Source: Dehalogenimonas lykanthroporepellens BL-DC-9 (GTDB lineage: Bacteria > Chloroflexota > Dehalococcoidia > Dehalococcoidales > Dehalococcoidaceae). From it: DNA of 64,000 nt. The stretch's first letter is position 1. Each line of letters begins with the position of its first letter. Shown here piece by piece: positions 1 to 8,613 of this stretch. The translations under genes and the position numbers were made by a program. The notes under the pieces are model-generated. The model was not told the origin of the DNA, did not search any database, and saw only the letters and a program-made list of their open reading frames with translations. Where the stretch lies: the NCBI GenBank assembly GCA_000143165.1, contig CP002084.1:1426001-1490000 (forward strand), given 5' to 3'.

Positions 1-235
1 CGAAAAACTGGAGCGGAGAATACGGGAAAACCCGGAAAATACGGCTCTGGAAGACCTGGAATCGGTGATAAACAGGTACGGAAAAATCGTGTTCGGCGGT
101 AACCATCCCAAAGCCGTCATCGGCGGGCATGTCTTTCCATACAAAAGAGAAAACCCGGTGAAAGCTCATTATGTGGAAAAGATACTGGAGATGATAGATG
201 AACTCAAGGGAGAAGATTCCGTTTCGGAAAAATGA
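1..235 (+). CDS. HicA-like mRNA interferase toxin (5' end outside window)
   Basis: The open frame runs from the window edge to TGA at 233-235, giving about 77 C-terminal residues. It contains a GGHVFPYKRENPVK stretch, which resembles the histidine-containing beta-hairpin of HicA-like toxins, followed by a helix ending in EKILEMIDEL. In the family this double-stranded-RNA-binding-like fold cleaves mRNA. The call rests mainly on the HicB-like gene 26 bp downstream on the same strand, the usual HicA-HicB order. The family assignment is moderately sure; activity is inferred. Confidence 0.6.
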   Translation, partial: EKLERRIRENPENTALEDLESVINRYGKIVFGGNHPKAVIGGHVFPYKRENPVKAHYVEKILEMIDELKGEDSVSEK

Positions 236-261
236 ATACTGATCTGGATCGGGGGTGAAAA

Positions 262-678
262 ATGGTTGTTACAAGAATCAAAAAGCAGGGCGACAAGTTG
301 GGGCGTGATGTCGATTACTACATGAATCTGCCTTATACCATGAAGGTGAAGTATCGGCCGGAGCAAGGAGGGTATTACGTTGCCGGGTACGTGGAACTGC
401 CTGATTTGACTATGACCGGGGAAAGCCCTGAAGAGGCGGTGCGGGAACTGCTGGCGGAGAAGGCTGACTGGTTCAAGACCAGTCTTGATGAAGGCATAGA
501 TATTCCTTTGCCGGTGGAACCCCGCAAATACAGCGGTAAGATCATGGTACGCATTCCGCCGTCGCTACATGAGTCCCTGATTGAGATTGCGGACGCTGAG
601 GGAGTCAGTTTGAATCAGGTTATGGTGTCTGCGCTTTCCCGGTCGGTAGGGCGCAAGGAAGCCGGACAGAAACCGTAA
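262..678 (+). CDS. HicB-like antitoxin
   Basis: This 138-residue protein has two parts. Residues about 25-80 form the HicB-like fold (KVKYRPEQGGYYVAGYVELP, then a GESPEEAVRE helix), which in the family binds and neutralises HicA. Residues about 90-128 look like a ribbon-helix-helix DNA-binding domain of the type usually found in HicB (GKIMVRIPPSLHESL, then SLNQVMVSAL). Such antitoxins normally autoregulate the module. The ATG follows a GGGGTG purine run at 251-256. The antitoxin is longer than minimal HicB proteins because of the DNA-binding tail. It could alternatively be a stand-alone HicB-type regulator if the upstream toxin is inactive. Confidence 0.75.
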   Translation: MVVTRIKKQGDKLGRDVDYYMNLPYTMKVKYRPEQGGYYVAGYVELPDLTMTGESPEEAVRELLAEKADWFKTSLDEGIDIPLPVEPRKYSGKIMVRIPPSLHESLIEIADAEGVSLNQVMVSALSRSVGRKEAGQKP

Positions 679-1105
679 AGAAGGTAGAAAACCGAAATAG
701 CTTTCAGCCATCAGCTATCAGCAGTCAGCGGGGGCACCGGGATTGCTTCGGCATAGCCTCGCAAGGACGCACTCTAACATCGTCACTGCGAGCGGCCGGA
801 GGACGCGAAGCAGTCCCGGTACCCCGTTTCGGTCATTTGGTATTGGATATTTTGTTCCCCACGTCACTTCGTTCCTCGGGACGGCTCCGCCGGTTTGTTA
901 TTTGTGATTTGGTACCTGGGATTTCCCGCCGAAGCCGGGTGGCTGACAGCTACCCGCTTTATGCTGTATAATCACCCGGTTATTGTTTGTTGACCTCGCC
1001 CGGCGTAAGCGGGCACGGGTCTGGCGTCGCCGTTATCACCCGGCGTCTTGCTCATACCGTCAGCTTCTGGTATATTAACGCGGATTTTACGACTCTGGAC
1101 AGGAT
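679..1105. repeat. Intergenic region with dispersed repeat fragments before livH
   Basis: No gene is visible. It holds an AGCTATCAGCAGTCAGC-type stretch (about 704-730), a CATTGCGAGC...CGAAGCAATCCCGG-type element (about 740-825, partly degenerate), and a copy of a second element with TTCCTCGGGACGG in its core (about 856-908) that recurs inside the livM/livG junction. Near the livH start lie a possible promoter (CTGACA at 943-948, 18 bp, TATAAT at 967-972) and an imperfect inverted repeat at 992-1021 that could form a leader hairpin. The promoter's -35 lies in repeat sequence, so it is uncertain. Confidence 0.6.
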
Positions 1106-1990
1106 TTGAACTGGGAACAGATAATACTCAATTCAGCGGTTACCGGCAGTCTGTATCTGATTGCGGCTGTCGGGCTGACGCTTTTATACGGGCTGGTCAA
1201 GTTCCCCAATTTCGCCCACGCCGAATTCATGGCCGTGGGCGGTTTTCTGGGCTACTTCATCGCCGAACAGCTCGGCTGGCCTCTGCCGGTGGCCTATCCG
1301 GTGGCCTTTCTGGGCGCCGGCATCGTCGGTTTCCTGAGTTACCGCGGCGTCTTCAAGCCGCTGGCGGATAAAGCCGGCACCACCATCATTCATCTGATGG
1401 TGGCCTCCATGGCCCTGGGCTTCATCCTGCGCCATACCACCGGTGAAATCTGGGGCTTTTCCTCCCTCACCTTCGGCATCATCTGGCCCATCTATGAAAT
1501 CGGTTCCCTTCGCATCAGCCTCCACTGGATAATCATTATCGTTACCGCAATCGCTGTGGGCGTGGGCATGCATTACCTGCTGACCCGCACCAAAATCGGC
1601 AAGGCCATCCGGGCCACCGCCTCCAACCCCCGCCTGGCGCTGGCCGCCGGCATCGATACTACCCGGGTGCTGATGATAACCTGGTTTCTGTCAGCCGGCC
1701 TGGCCGGCATCGCCGGGCTGTTCCGGGCGGTGGAAACCCGGATTACGCCCTATGTCGGCTGGGACATCATCCTGCCGACCTTTGCCGTGGTGGTACTGGG
1801 CGGCATCGGCAGTTTTTACGGCGCCATGGTCGCCGCTTTCGCCATCGGCTTGATGGAGAACATCGGCGTCGTTCTGCTGTCCGAAATCGGCCTGTCCACC
1901 CAGTATCGCATGGCTATTCCCTTCATCGTCCTGATAATCGTACTTATTTTCCGGCCCCAGGGGCTGGCGAAAGCGTTTAAGGGTAACTGA
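1106..1990 (+). CDS. livH: Branched-chain amino acid ABC transporter permease LivH
   Basis: This 294-residue membrane protein has about eight hydrophobic segments and the LivH hallmarks: an early LIAAVGLTLLYGLVKFPNFAHAEF region and a C-terminal VVLGGIGSFYGAMVAAF motif that contacts the ATPase. With LivM it forms the membrane channel for uptake of leucine, isoleucine, valine or related substrates. The TTG start follows GGACAGGA, and the length fits the family. Its TGA overlaps the livM ATG by one base (TGATG), indicating coupled translation. It is the first gene of livH-livM-livG-livF-queD. Confidence 0.93.
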   Translation: MNWEQIILNSAVTGSLYLIAAVGLTLLYGLVKFPNFAHAEFMAVGGFLGYFIAEQLGWPLPVAYPVAFLGAGIVGFLSYRGVFKPLADKAGTTIIHLMVASMALGFILRHTTGEIWGFSSLTFGIIWPIYEIGSLRISLHWIIIIVTAIAVGVGMHYLLTRTKIGKAIRATASNPRLALAAGIDTTRVLMITWFLSAGLAGIAGLFRAVETRITPYVGWDIILPTFAVVVLGGIGSFYGAMVAAFAIGLMENIGVVLLSEIGLSTQYRMAIPFIVLIIVLIFRPQGLAKAFKGN

Positions 1991-2922
1991 TGGACCCGTT
2001 ACTGGTATACGCGCTGAACGCTCTGGTTTACATCGGCATCTTTGCCATTGTAGCCAAGTCGCTCAATGCCGAATACGGCTACACCGGCCTGGCCAACTTC
2101 GGCAAGGTGGCCTTCTTCATGATCGGCGCTTACAGCTACGCCATCCTCATCGATGTCGGCGTAATCTGGCCGCTGGCGCTGGTGCTGGCCGGGGCGATTT
2201 CATCCCTCTTCGGCCTGCTGATTTCCCTGCCGGCCATCCGGCTCCGTGAAGATTATCTGGCCATCGTTACCCTGACCTTCGGTGAAATACTGCGTATCTT
2301 CTTCAAGGCCGAGGACTGGCTGGCCAACGGTGTCTGGGGCATCAACATCCCCTCGGTCTTCGCCGCCGATGATTTTGCTCTCCGGCTGTGGCTCAACCTG
2401 GCGCTGGTGGCCGGCGTGCTTCTGCTGTGTTACCTGTTCATGCACTACCTGACCAACTCGCCCTTCGGCCGTATCATGCGCGCCCTGCGGGATGACGAGG
2501 TGGCCGCCGATGCCATCGGCAAGAACCGCATCAAGTACAAGTCCATCGTTTTCATGATCGGCTCGGCCATGGCCGGCCTGGGCGGGGCGCTCTTTGCCAA
2601 TTTCCTGGGCTACATCACCCCGGATTCCTTCCTGCCCATCATCACCTTCACCATCTGGATGATGGTTATGCTGGGCGGTCCGGCCAGTAATGTCGGCGTC
2701 ATCGTCGGCGCGGCGGCGGTTCAGCTCTTCGAGCGTGGCACCATCATCCTCAAGGACTACATAACTCTGCCCATCGACCCGACCAATCTCCAGAACATCA
2801 TGTTCGGCGTTATCATCATCCTGATACTGATGTACCGCCCCGGCGGCCTGTTCAAGGAGAGCAAAATCAACACCCTGGGCACAAGGAGGGCCATGCGATG
2901 GCTGAATCCCTCCTCGAAATAA
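1990..2922 (+). CDS. livM: Branched-chain amino acid ABC transporter permease LivM
   Basis: This 310-residue integral membrane protein pairs with LivH. It shows the family motifs SLNAEYGYTGLANFGKVAFF, LRLREDYLAIVTLTFGEILR (split here by position) and a C-terminal MMVMLGGPASNVGVIVGAA segment. It starts on an ATG overlapping the livH stop. Its last codons (MRWLNPSSK then TAA) lie inside a 40-bp segment that is repeated at 3064-3103. In the second copy the same frame again reads MRWLNPSSK-stop. Originally the livM end and livG start evidently overlapped, and a later insertion separated them. Confidence 0.93.
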   Translation: MDPLLVYALNALVYIGIFAIVAKSLNAEYGYTGLANFGKVAFFMIGAYSYAILIDVGVIWPLALVLAGAISSLFGLLISLPAIRLREDYLAIVTLTFGEILRIFFKAEDWLANGVWGINIPSVFAADDFALRLWLNLALVAGVLLLCYLFMHYLTNSPFGRIMRALRDDEVAADAIGKNRIKYKSIVFMIGSAMAGLGGALFANFLGYITPDSFLPIITFTIWMMVMLGGPASNVGVIVGAAAVQLFERGTIILKDYITLPIDPTNLQNIMFGVIIILILMYRPGGLFKESKINTLGTRRAMRWLNPSSK

Positions 2923-3103
2923 TGCCTGAGACTTTCTTGAACAAAGCCCGAAACCGGTCAGGTTTTGATATTGGACATTTGAATTTGGTTCCCCACGTCA
3001 CTTCGTTCCTCGGGACGGCTTCGCCGGTTTGTTATTTGGAGCTTGGAGCTTGGAGCTTGAGGAAAGGAGTGCCATGCGATGGTTGAACCCCTCCTCGAAA
3101 TAA
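2883..3103 (+). repeat. Duplicated livM-end/livG-start junction flanking a repeat element
   Basis: Bases 2883-2922 and 3064-3103 match at about 37 of 40 positions and lie 181 bp apart. Each contains a ribosome binding site, the overlapping livM tail and the livG start. Between them is a copy of the intergenic element also seen at about 856-908 (shared core TTCCTCGGGACGG), followed by a short GGAGCTTGGAGCTT repeat. The left copy still starts a short livG-like frame (MAESLLEI) that does not continue into livG. The layout fits a repeat insertion with duplication of the target. Confidence 0.75.
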
Positions 3104-3870
3104 AAGACCTCAAGAAATACTACGGCGGACTGTGCGCCGTGGCCGGGGTGGACCTGGAAGTCGGGCGCGGGCAGTTTGTCGGCCTGGTGGGGCCCAACGG
3201 TTGCGGCAAGACGACTCTGCTGTCCTCTATCTACGGCCTGCGGCCTTCCACTTCCGGCAGTGTCACCTTCGCCGGACGCCGTATCGAAAAAATGATGCCC
3301 CACCGGATATATGACCTGGGCATGGCCAACGCCTTCCAGTTCCCGCGGCTGTTCCCGACGATGTCGGTGCTGGACAACATGATAATCGCCGCCCGGAACC
3401 AGCCCGGCGACAATGTCTTCAACAGCCTGTTCCGCCGCGGCGCCTGGCACCGGGATGAGGAGCGCCTGGCCATTCGCGCCATGGAACTGCTGGAAATTTT
3501 GAATATCTCCCACCTGACCTTTGCCAGGGCGGGCGAGATGTCCGGCGGCCAGCAGAAACTGCTGGAAATCGGCCGGTCGCTGATGTCGGAGCCGGAGCTT
3601 CTGCTCCTGGACGAACCGGCGGCGGGCGTCAATCCGGTGCTGGGCAAGCAGATATTCGAGGAACTGGACCGGCTGAAGGCCGAGAAGGGCATGAGTTTTC
3701 TGGTCATCGAACACCGGCTGGAACTGCTGATGGCGCATGCTGACTGGGTGTATGTCATGGACCGCGGTCGGGTGGTGCTTCAGGGCAAGCCGGAGCAGGT
3801 AGTCAATGACCCGGTCTTCTTCGAGGTTTATATCGGCAGTGCCGCGACGACGGAGGCTTCCGATGAGTGA
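3079..3870 (+). CDS. livG: Branched-chain amino acid ABC transporter ATP-binding protein LivG
   Basis: This 263-residue ABC ATPase has Walker A GPNGCGKT (residues 38-45), signature MSGGQQ, Walker B LLLLDEPAAGVNP and a switch histidine in LVIEHRLELL. The motif AAGVNP and the C-terminal region fit LivG rather than LivF. It energises the LivHM channel on the cytoplasmic side. The chosen ATG at 3079 has AAAGGAG at 3063-3069. An earlier ATG at 3074 is only the duplicated livM tail. Its end overlaps livF by 8 bp, indicating translational coupling. Confidence 0.93.
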   Translation: MVEPLLEIKDLKKYYGGLCAVAGVDLEVGRGQFVGLVGPNGCGKTTLLSSIYGLRPSTSGSVTFAGRRIEKMMPHRIYDLGMANAFQFPRLFPTMSVLDNMIIAARNQPGDNVFNSLFRRGAWHRDEERLAIRAMELLEILNISHLTFARAGEMSGGQQKLLEIGRSLMSEPELLLLDEPAAGVNPVLGKQIFEELDRLKAEKGMSFLVIEHRLELLMAHADWVYVMDRGRVVLQGKPEQVVNDPVFFEVYIGSAATTEASDE

Positions 3871-4579
3871 TATTCTGACCGCTGAAAACATCGTCGCCGG
3901 CTACGGCGACGTCCATATCGTTCACAACGTATCCGTCCGCCTGGAAGAAGGCGGCAACGTGGCCGTCATCGGGCCCAACGGCTCCGGTAAATCCACCCTC
4001 CTGAAAGCCCTGCTGGGTTTCGCTACGCTGTTCGAGGGCCGGGTTACCTTCGACGGGCGGGATGTGACCAATATAACACCGGACAAGACGGTGGCCATGG
4101 GCCTGGGTTACGTTTCGCAGACCGACAATGTCTTCGCCAATCTCACCATCCAGGAGAACCTGGAGATGGGCGCCTTCACCCGGCACGACGGCGCCGGCGT
4201 CAAGGCCGATATCCAGCGGATGTACGGCATGTTCCCGGAACTGGAGCGGCGCAAGAAGTTTTATGCCGGCAGTCTGTCCGGCGGCGAGCGCCAGATGCTG
4301 GCCATCGCCCGGGCGATGATGGCCAACCCGCGGGCGTTACTGCTGGACGAGCCGCTGGCCTCGCTGTCGCACAAGGCGGTGGAGACCATCATCGACAAGC
4401 TCCGGCTCATCAATGAGACCGGCACGGCGCTGATGATTATCGAACAGAACACCCGCCGCATTCTGGCCTTCTCCGAGCGCGCCTATGTGCTGGTGACCGG
4501 TAAGCTGGCGCTGGAAGGCCCGGCGGCCACCATCCTGGAGAACGAGGACGCCCGCAAACGCTATCTGGGACTGAGCTGA
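3863..4579 (+). CDS. livF: Branched-chain amino acid ABC transporter ATP-binding protein LivF
   Basis: The protein is 238 residues when started at ATG 3863, which follows GGAGG at 3852-3856 and gives the normal N-terminus MSDILTAENI. A longer frame from 3806 lies entirely inside livG and is not needed. It has Walker A GPNGSGKST, signature LSGGERQ, Walker B ALLLDEPLASLS and the H-loop region MIIEQNTRR. The usual switch histidine position is Gln, as is common in LivF. It forms the second ATPase subunit of the Liv importer and overlaps the end of livG. Confidence 0.93.
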   Translation: MSDILTAENIVAGYGDVHIVHNVSVRLEEGGNVAVIGPNGSGKSTLLKALLGFATLFEGRVTFDGRDVTNITPDKTVAMGLGYVSQTDNVFANLTIQENLEMGAFTRHDGAGVKADIQRMYGMFPELERRKKFYAGSLSGGERQMLAIARAMMANPRALLLDEPLASLSHKAVETIIDKLRLINETGTALMIIEQNTRRILAFSERAYVLVTGKLALEGPAATILENEDARKRYLGLS

Positions 4580-4588
4580 GGTACCGGT

Positions 4589-4954
4589 ATGTACCGTATC
4601 AGTGTGGAAAGCCACTTCGATTCTGCCCATTTCCTCCGCGGCTACGGCGGCAAGTGTGAACAGCTTCACGGCCACCGCTACCGGGTAATGGTCAAAGTGG
4701 CGGCCGCCGAACTGGATGACACCGGCCTGGCCTGTGATTTCACCGAACTGAAAGCCCTGCTCAAACCGGTGCTGGCACGCTATGACCACACCCTGCTCAA
4801 TGACGTACCGCCGTTCGATACCATCAACCCTTCCGCGGAAAACATCGCCCGCGTCATCTTTGAGGCGCTGGCGCCGGAGATTACCGGCGTTCAACTGGAA
4901 TCGGTCACGGTGTGGGAGTCTCCGGAGTCTTCGGCGGAATACCGGCCCGATTAA
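4589..4954 (+). CDS. queD: 6-carboxytetrahydropterin synthase (QueD/PTPS family)
   Basis: This 121-residue protein has the PTPS signature: zinc-ligand histidines in SAHFL and LHGHRY, the catalytic cysteine in GGKCEQLHGH, the downstream YDHTLLND motif, and the terminal glutamate in VWESPES. In the family it converts 7,8-dihydroneopterin triphosphate to 6-carboxytetrahydropterin on the queuosine/preQ0 pathway, or makes 6-pyruvoyltetrahydropterin. The ATG lies 9 bp after livF with GAGG at 4577-4580, so it is probably cotranscribed with liv genes, though functionally unrelated. No other queuosine genes are in the window. Confidence 0.88.
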   Translation: MYRISVESHFDSAHFLRGYGGKCEQLHGHRYRVMVKVAAAELDDTGLACDFTELKALLKPVLARYDHTLLNDVPPFDTINPSAENIARVIFEALAPEITGVQLESVTVWESPESSAEYRPD

Positions 4955-5530
4955 GAGCGGTCAGCTTTCAGCAGTCAGCCTTCAGCCCCTTTTTTACATT
5001 ACCTCCCTGGCTTTGTCATTATCGCCCATTTTTGTCATAACCCGCGAAAGCGGGTAATCCATAAACCCTTGACATGTGGATCCCACGCTTTCGCGTAGGA
5101 TGACAGAGAGTGTGAGCAGAAGATGACAGAGAGTGTGAGCGGTGACCGGCATCTCTCTGTTATTATCGACCCCCTTTCGTCATTACCCCCCCTCTTCTGT
5201 CATTACCCGCCTCTTCTGTCATTACCCTCCGCCCCTTTGTCATAACCCGCGAAAGCGGGTAATCCATAAACCCTTGACATGTGGATCCCACGCTTTCGCG
5301 TAGGATGACAACACTATTTATGTCGTTACCCTGCCCCTTTCGTCATTACCCCCCCTTCTGTCATTACCCTCCGCCCCTTCTGTCATTACCCTCCGCCCCT
5401 TTGTCATTACCCTCCGCCCCTTTGTCATTACCCGCGAAAGCGGGTAATCCATACCCACTCATGAACTTGGATTCTCGGCATATGCCGAGAGTGACACAAG
5501 CTGACATCTGAAATCATTAGATATTAGGAA
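4955..5530. repeat. Intergenic array of GTCATTACCC-type repeats
   Basis: There is no gene in about 575 bp. The region contains several copies of a palindromic element with core ATTACCCGCGAAAGCGGGTA (about 5036-5060, 5240-5263, 5422-5450). Two of them are followed by the same tail running through CCCTTGACATGTGGATCCCA, about 205 bp apart. Between them is a run of short CTGTCATTACCCTCCGCCCC units (about 5160-5425). The element is self-complementary and could form hairpins in RNA. It recurs at about 6905-6935 and 11718-11745. Confidence 0.75.
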
Positions 5531-5532
5531 TT

Positions 5533-5567
5533 AAAACGGGAAGGGGCGCCCATCGGGCGCCCCTTCC
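5533..5567 (-). terminator. Rho-independent terminator of livK
   Basis: A perfect 13-bp inverted repeat (5539-5551 and 5555-5567, loop of 3) is made of GGAAGGGGCGCCC and its complement. Read on the minus strand it is followed by a T run (5536-5533), just after the livK stop. It may also stop transcription coming from the liv operon. Confidence 0.85.
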
Positions 5568-5589
5568 TTGTATTACCGTGACCTTTATA

Positions 5590-6768
5590 CTATTGGTCGA
5601 TGAGACGTACCTGCTCGTACTTGAAGCCGGCGCCGTCCTGGACGACTTTCCAGACTTCGAAGGTAGCATTCTGGCGGTCACCGTACTCGTCGAAGGTGAT
5701 AACACCGGAAACACCGGCATAATCCTGTCCTATTCTTTTTATCTCGGCCGAGATATCGGCGGCGCTGGTGTAACCTACATTGGAGATGGCTTCCAGAACC
5801 AGTTTGGTAGCGTCATAGACGGTGTCGTTGTAGGTGCCCGGAGCGCGCTCGAAGCGAGCTTCGTACTGCTGAGCGAAAGTTTCGGCGAGGGCCAGACCTG
5901 CCGGAGCGACCGGGTTGGTGCCGATGACGTTATCCCGCATGAACGCGGCGGCGGCGGCATCTTCCAGGGTGCGGTCGGCTTTGACGCCTTCGGAGGTAAT
6001 CCACTGAGCGGTATCCAGACCGACCTGGGCGGCCTGTTTGAAGACGATTTGAGCGTCATCCTGATAGCCGGCGTGGACGACAACATCCGGGTTTGCCGAC
6101 TTGAGTCGTTGGAGCTCAGACTGGTAGTCGAGTTTGAGCGGGTCGTATTTAATGTAGGAGACAACTTTGTCGGCGCCGACCAGGCTCTGAACCTCGTTAC
6201 CGATACCGATGCCGTATTGATTGTCCTGAACGATTATGCCGACTCTCTGGTAGCCTTCATCGGCAATGATTTGAGCCATAGCTCTTCCCTGAAGGGTATC
6301 GGAGGGAGCGGTGCGGATGAAATACTGCCGCCATGACTGTTGCCCGATCTCAGGTGAGGTGGCTGACGGGGAGACCAGCAGGACGCCGTTGTCGGCGGCC
6401 CACTGCCCGGCGGCCATAGCCGCGCCGGAAATCATGGGACCGATGATGACCTTGACCTGATTGACGGTGGCCAGTTTCTTGATGGCTTCGAAGCCGACCG
6501 TCGGGTCGGTCTTGCCGTCTTCGACGATGAGCTTGACCTCGGCGCCGTCGATGCCGCCGGCGGCGTTGATCTGTTCAACAGCCAAGATGATGCCGTCGCG
6601 GATGGGACCGCCGATGCCGGACAATGCGCCGGTGAGGTCCATGACCACGCCGATGGTGATATCATCCGGGGTAGTGGCGGTGGGGTCGGTATCGCCGTCA
6701 TTGCTACAGGCGGCAAAGGAGAAGACCATGACCAGGGACATGAGAAGTACAAGTACCTTTTTGAACAT
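5590..6768 (-). CDS. livK: Branched-chain amino acid ABC transporter substrate-binding lipoprotein (LivK/LivJ-like)
   Basis: The protein is 392 residues when started at ATG 6768. A GGGAGGG site lies 10-14 bp upstream, and the 6-codon longer TTG start would place that site inside the gene. The N-terminus is a lipoprotein signal (KKVLVLLMSLVMVFSFAAC, lipobox FAAC), followed by a periplasmic-binding-protein type I fold (ITIGVVMDLTGALSGIGGPI...). It would capture the substrate outside the membrane and deliver it to LivHMGF, encoded convergently 1 kb away. The ligand could be branched-chain amino acids or another amide; the sequence does not decide. Confidence 0.9.
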   Translation of the reverse strand: MFKKVLVLLMSLVMVFSFAACSNDGDTDPTATTPDDITIGVVMDLTGALSGIGGPIRDGIILAVEQINAAGGIDGAEVKLIVEDGKTDPTVGFEAIKKLATVNQVKVIIGPMISGAAMAAGQWAADNGVLLVSPSATSPEIGQQSWRQYFIRTAPSDTLQGRAMAQIIADEGYQRVGIIVQDNQYGIGIGNEVQSLVGADKVVSYIKYDPLKLDYQSELQRLKSANPDVVVHAGYQDDAQIVFKQAAQVGLDTAQWITSEGVKADRTLEDAAAAAFMRDNVIGTNPVAPAGLALAETFAQQYEARFERAPGTYNDTVYDATKLVLEAISNVGYTSAADISAEIKRIGQDYAGVSGVITFDEYGDRQNATFEVWKVVQDGAGFKYEQVRLIDQ

Positions 6769-6786
6769 GCCTGAAAACCCTCCCAA

Positions 6787-7038
6787 AATGTTAATGTTTG
6801 ATATTACAACGTAGCTTCGTAAACTGTCAAGGATGTATGGTACTTTGGGACTAGTACCGTCTAAGCTGTCAGCCTTCAGCCCCTTTCTGTCCTTATGCTA
6901 CCCATTCTGTCATTACCCGTGAAAACGGGTAATCCATAAAGCCCTGAAACCTGGATATCCGGCTTCCGCCGAGGATGACTGAGCCGGTGGAGTTCACGCC
7001 TGAAAAGCTGAAAGCTGTCTGCTGATAGCTGATAGCGG
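6787..7038. repeat. Intergenic region with one GTCATTACCC-type palindrome
   Basis: This is a 250-bp gap. It contains another copy of the ATTACCCG..CGGGTAATCC palindrome (about 6909-6936) and stretches of AGCTGAAAGCTG / CAGCTATCAGC-type sequence at both ends (about 6868-6885 and 7000-7035). No promoter was clearly visible. Confidence 0.6.
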
Positions 7039-8613
7039 TTACTTCCACAAATCCTCAATCTCCTCTTCCTTCTTCGCCTCTCCCCAGTCAGAGTACTCCT
7101 TGCCGTATTCCCGCGGGGTGAAGGCCACCGGCATGGGCACGGCGTGGCCGAAGATGAGCGCCTGCTGGCGGGCCGACAGCTTGGCCAGCACGTTTTTCAA
7201 CTCTCCCTTGCCGGAAACGCCGGACAGCACGGCGTCGATGTCCTTCTCCGAGTCCAGCAGGCAGGTTATCTTGGTGCCCAGCTGGGACATGATTTCATCG
7301 TCGATGCCCGACGGGCGCTGGTCGATGATGAGCAGGGTGACGGAGTACTTGCGCATCTCCCGGGCGATGGTGCCGAAGATGGTCTGGGAGGCGGCGCCGG
7401 AGTTCAGGAACTTGTGGGCCTCCTCGATGGTGATGACCAGCGGCCGGGGCGGGGCGACGTTTTCGGCCAGCGCCTGTTCCGTCCGCTCCCGGTAGGTGGC
7501 ATAGATGCGCCGGGTCAGCAGGTTGGCCACCAGGATATAGGCGGTGATATCGGCGTAGCGGCCGAACTCCAGCACCACGTGCTTGCCGGACTCCAGGTAG
7601 GTCATGATGGTGTTCACCGCGTCGCCGGGGGCGGCCGGGTCGATGAACGGCAGACGGCGGATGGTGGCCAGGCCGCGCTTCAGGTTCTGAAAGGTGCTTT
7701 CGTGGATGGACAGCTCTCCCAGCACTTCCGGGTCGTCCAGCTTTTCCACCTGAGCCAGCCAGTCCCGTCCCAGGCGGCGGCGAAGCTGATAGACGGCTTC
7801 CACCGCGGCATCGGTCAGGTTGAGGGTCTGGCGCAGTAGTGAGATGTCTTCCGGTTCAATTTCCCGCGGGCTGATTTTGACCACGAAGTCGGTGGACACG
7901 CCCCGGCGGCGGGAGTTTTCTTCGTCCAGGGTGAAGACGGCCACTTTCGACGGGAAAAGCTGTTTCAGCGCCTTGACCTTGCCGCCGCGGCCTTCGTAGG
8001 TGCCGGCCCAGCCGTATTCCGAGTGCATGTCAAATACCAGGTTGACGGCGGCGGATTTCTGGAGCAGGCCGATGAGGAGCATCCGGGTCAGGAAGGTCTT
8101 GCCGGTGCCGCTCTTGCCGAAGATGCCGTTACTGCGCCGCGCCAGCGCCGGCAGGTCCAGGCACAGCTTGACCTCCATGTCCAGCGGGTTGCCGATCCAG
8201 AAGCGTTCCTTGTCTTCCTTGCCGAAGACCAGCTCGATGTCGGCCCCTGATGCCTCCTTGACCGGAGAGAAGTGCCCGGGTATCGTCTTGACCGGTTGCG
8301 GGCCGTCTACGGCCGTTTCAGTGCCTCCGATGGTCAGGTACGGGGCGACATGAAGCGACCCGTAGGCCGAAGTGCCGGTCAGAATCTGGCGCATGAAGTC
8401 GTCCCCGTCCGGCGGCGAAACCGTCAGCGCCGGGTCGGTCACGCCCAGCGACACATCGGTTATCATGCCGAAGAAACGTCGCTTGTGACCCTCGATGGTG
8501 ACGTAGCGGCCGACGGCCATGTCCTCGATGGCGGCCGACCCGTCCAGTTTGACCTCGATGCCCTTGTTGAGTGAGCCGGCGGTTACGATGCCCAGTCGGT
8601 GTTCCATGTTCAT
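7039..8613 (-). CDS. HerA-like DNA-translocating ATPase (HAS-barrel + DUF87/FtsK-HerA)
   Basis: In this 524-residue protein, residues about 1-140 form a beta-rich HAS-barrel-like domain (HRLGIVTAGSLNKGIEVKL...). The RecA-like ATPase core follows, with Walker A GKSGTGKTF (about residue 175), Walker B LVITIEEAH (about 395) and a C-terminal arginine/sensor region around LLIIDQRPSGID. In archaea HerA forms a hexameric pump that drives the NurA nuclease in DNA-end resection. Some bacterial relatives act in phage defence. The start overlaps the upstream gene by ATGA. NurA lies two genes upstream, so a HerA-NurA complex is inferred. Confidence 0.85.
   Translation of the reverse strand: MNMEHRLGIVTAGSLNKGIEVKLDGSAAIEDMAVGRYVTIEGHKRRFFGMITDVSLGVTDPALTVSPPDGDDFMRQILTGTSAYGSLHVAPYLTIGGTETAVDGPQPVKTIPGHFSPVKEASGADIELVFGKEDKERFWIGNPLDMEVKLCLDLPALARRSNGIFGKSGTGKTFLTRMLLIGLLQKSAAVNLVFDMHSEYGWAGTYEGRGGKVKALKQLFPSKVAVFTLDEENSRRRGVSTDFVVKISPREIEPEDISLLRQTLNLTDAAVEAVYQLRRRLGRDWLAQVEKLDDPEVLGELSIHESTFQNLKRGLATIRRLPFIDPAAPGDAVNTIMTYLESGKHVVLEFGRYADITAYILVANLLTRRIYATYRERTEQALAENVAPPRPLVITIEEAHKFLNSGAASQTIFGTIAREMRKYSVTLLIIDQRPSGIDDEIMSQLGTKITCLLDSEKDIDAVLSGVSGKGELKNVLAKLSARQQALIFGHAVPMPVAFTPREYGKEYSDWGEAKKEEEIEDLWK

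Noticed and set aside
2898-3086. 62-codon ORF between livM and livG
   Set aside because: It starts in the duplicated livG start and then runs through the repeat element; it has no homology beyond the first eight codons.
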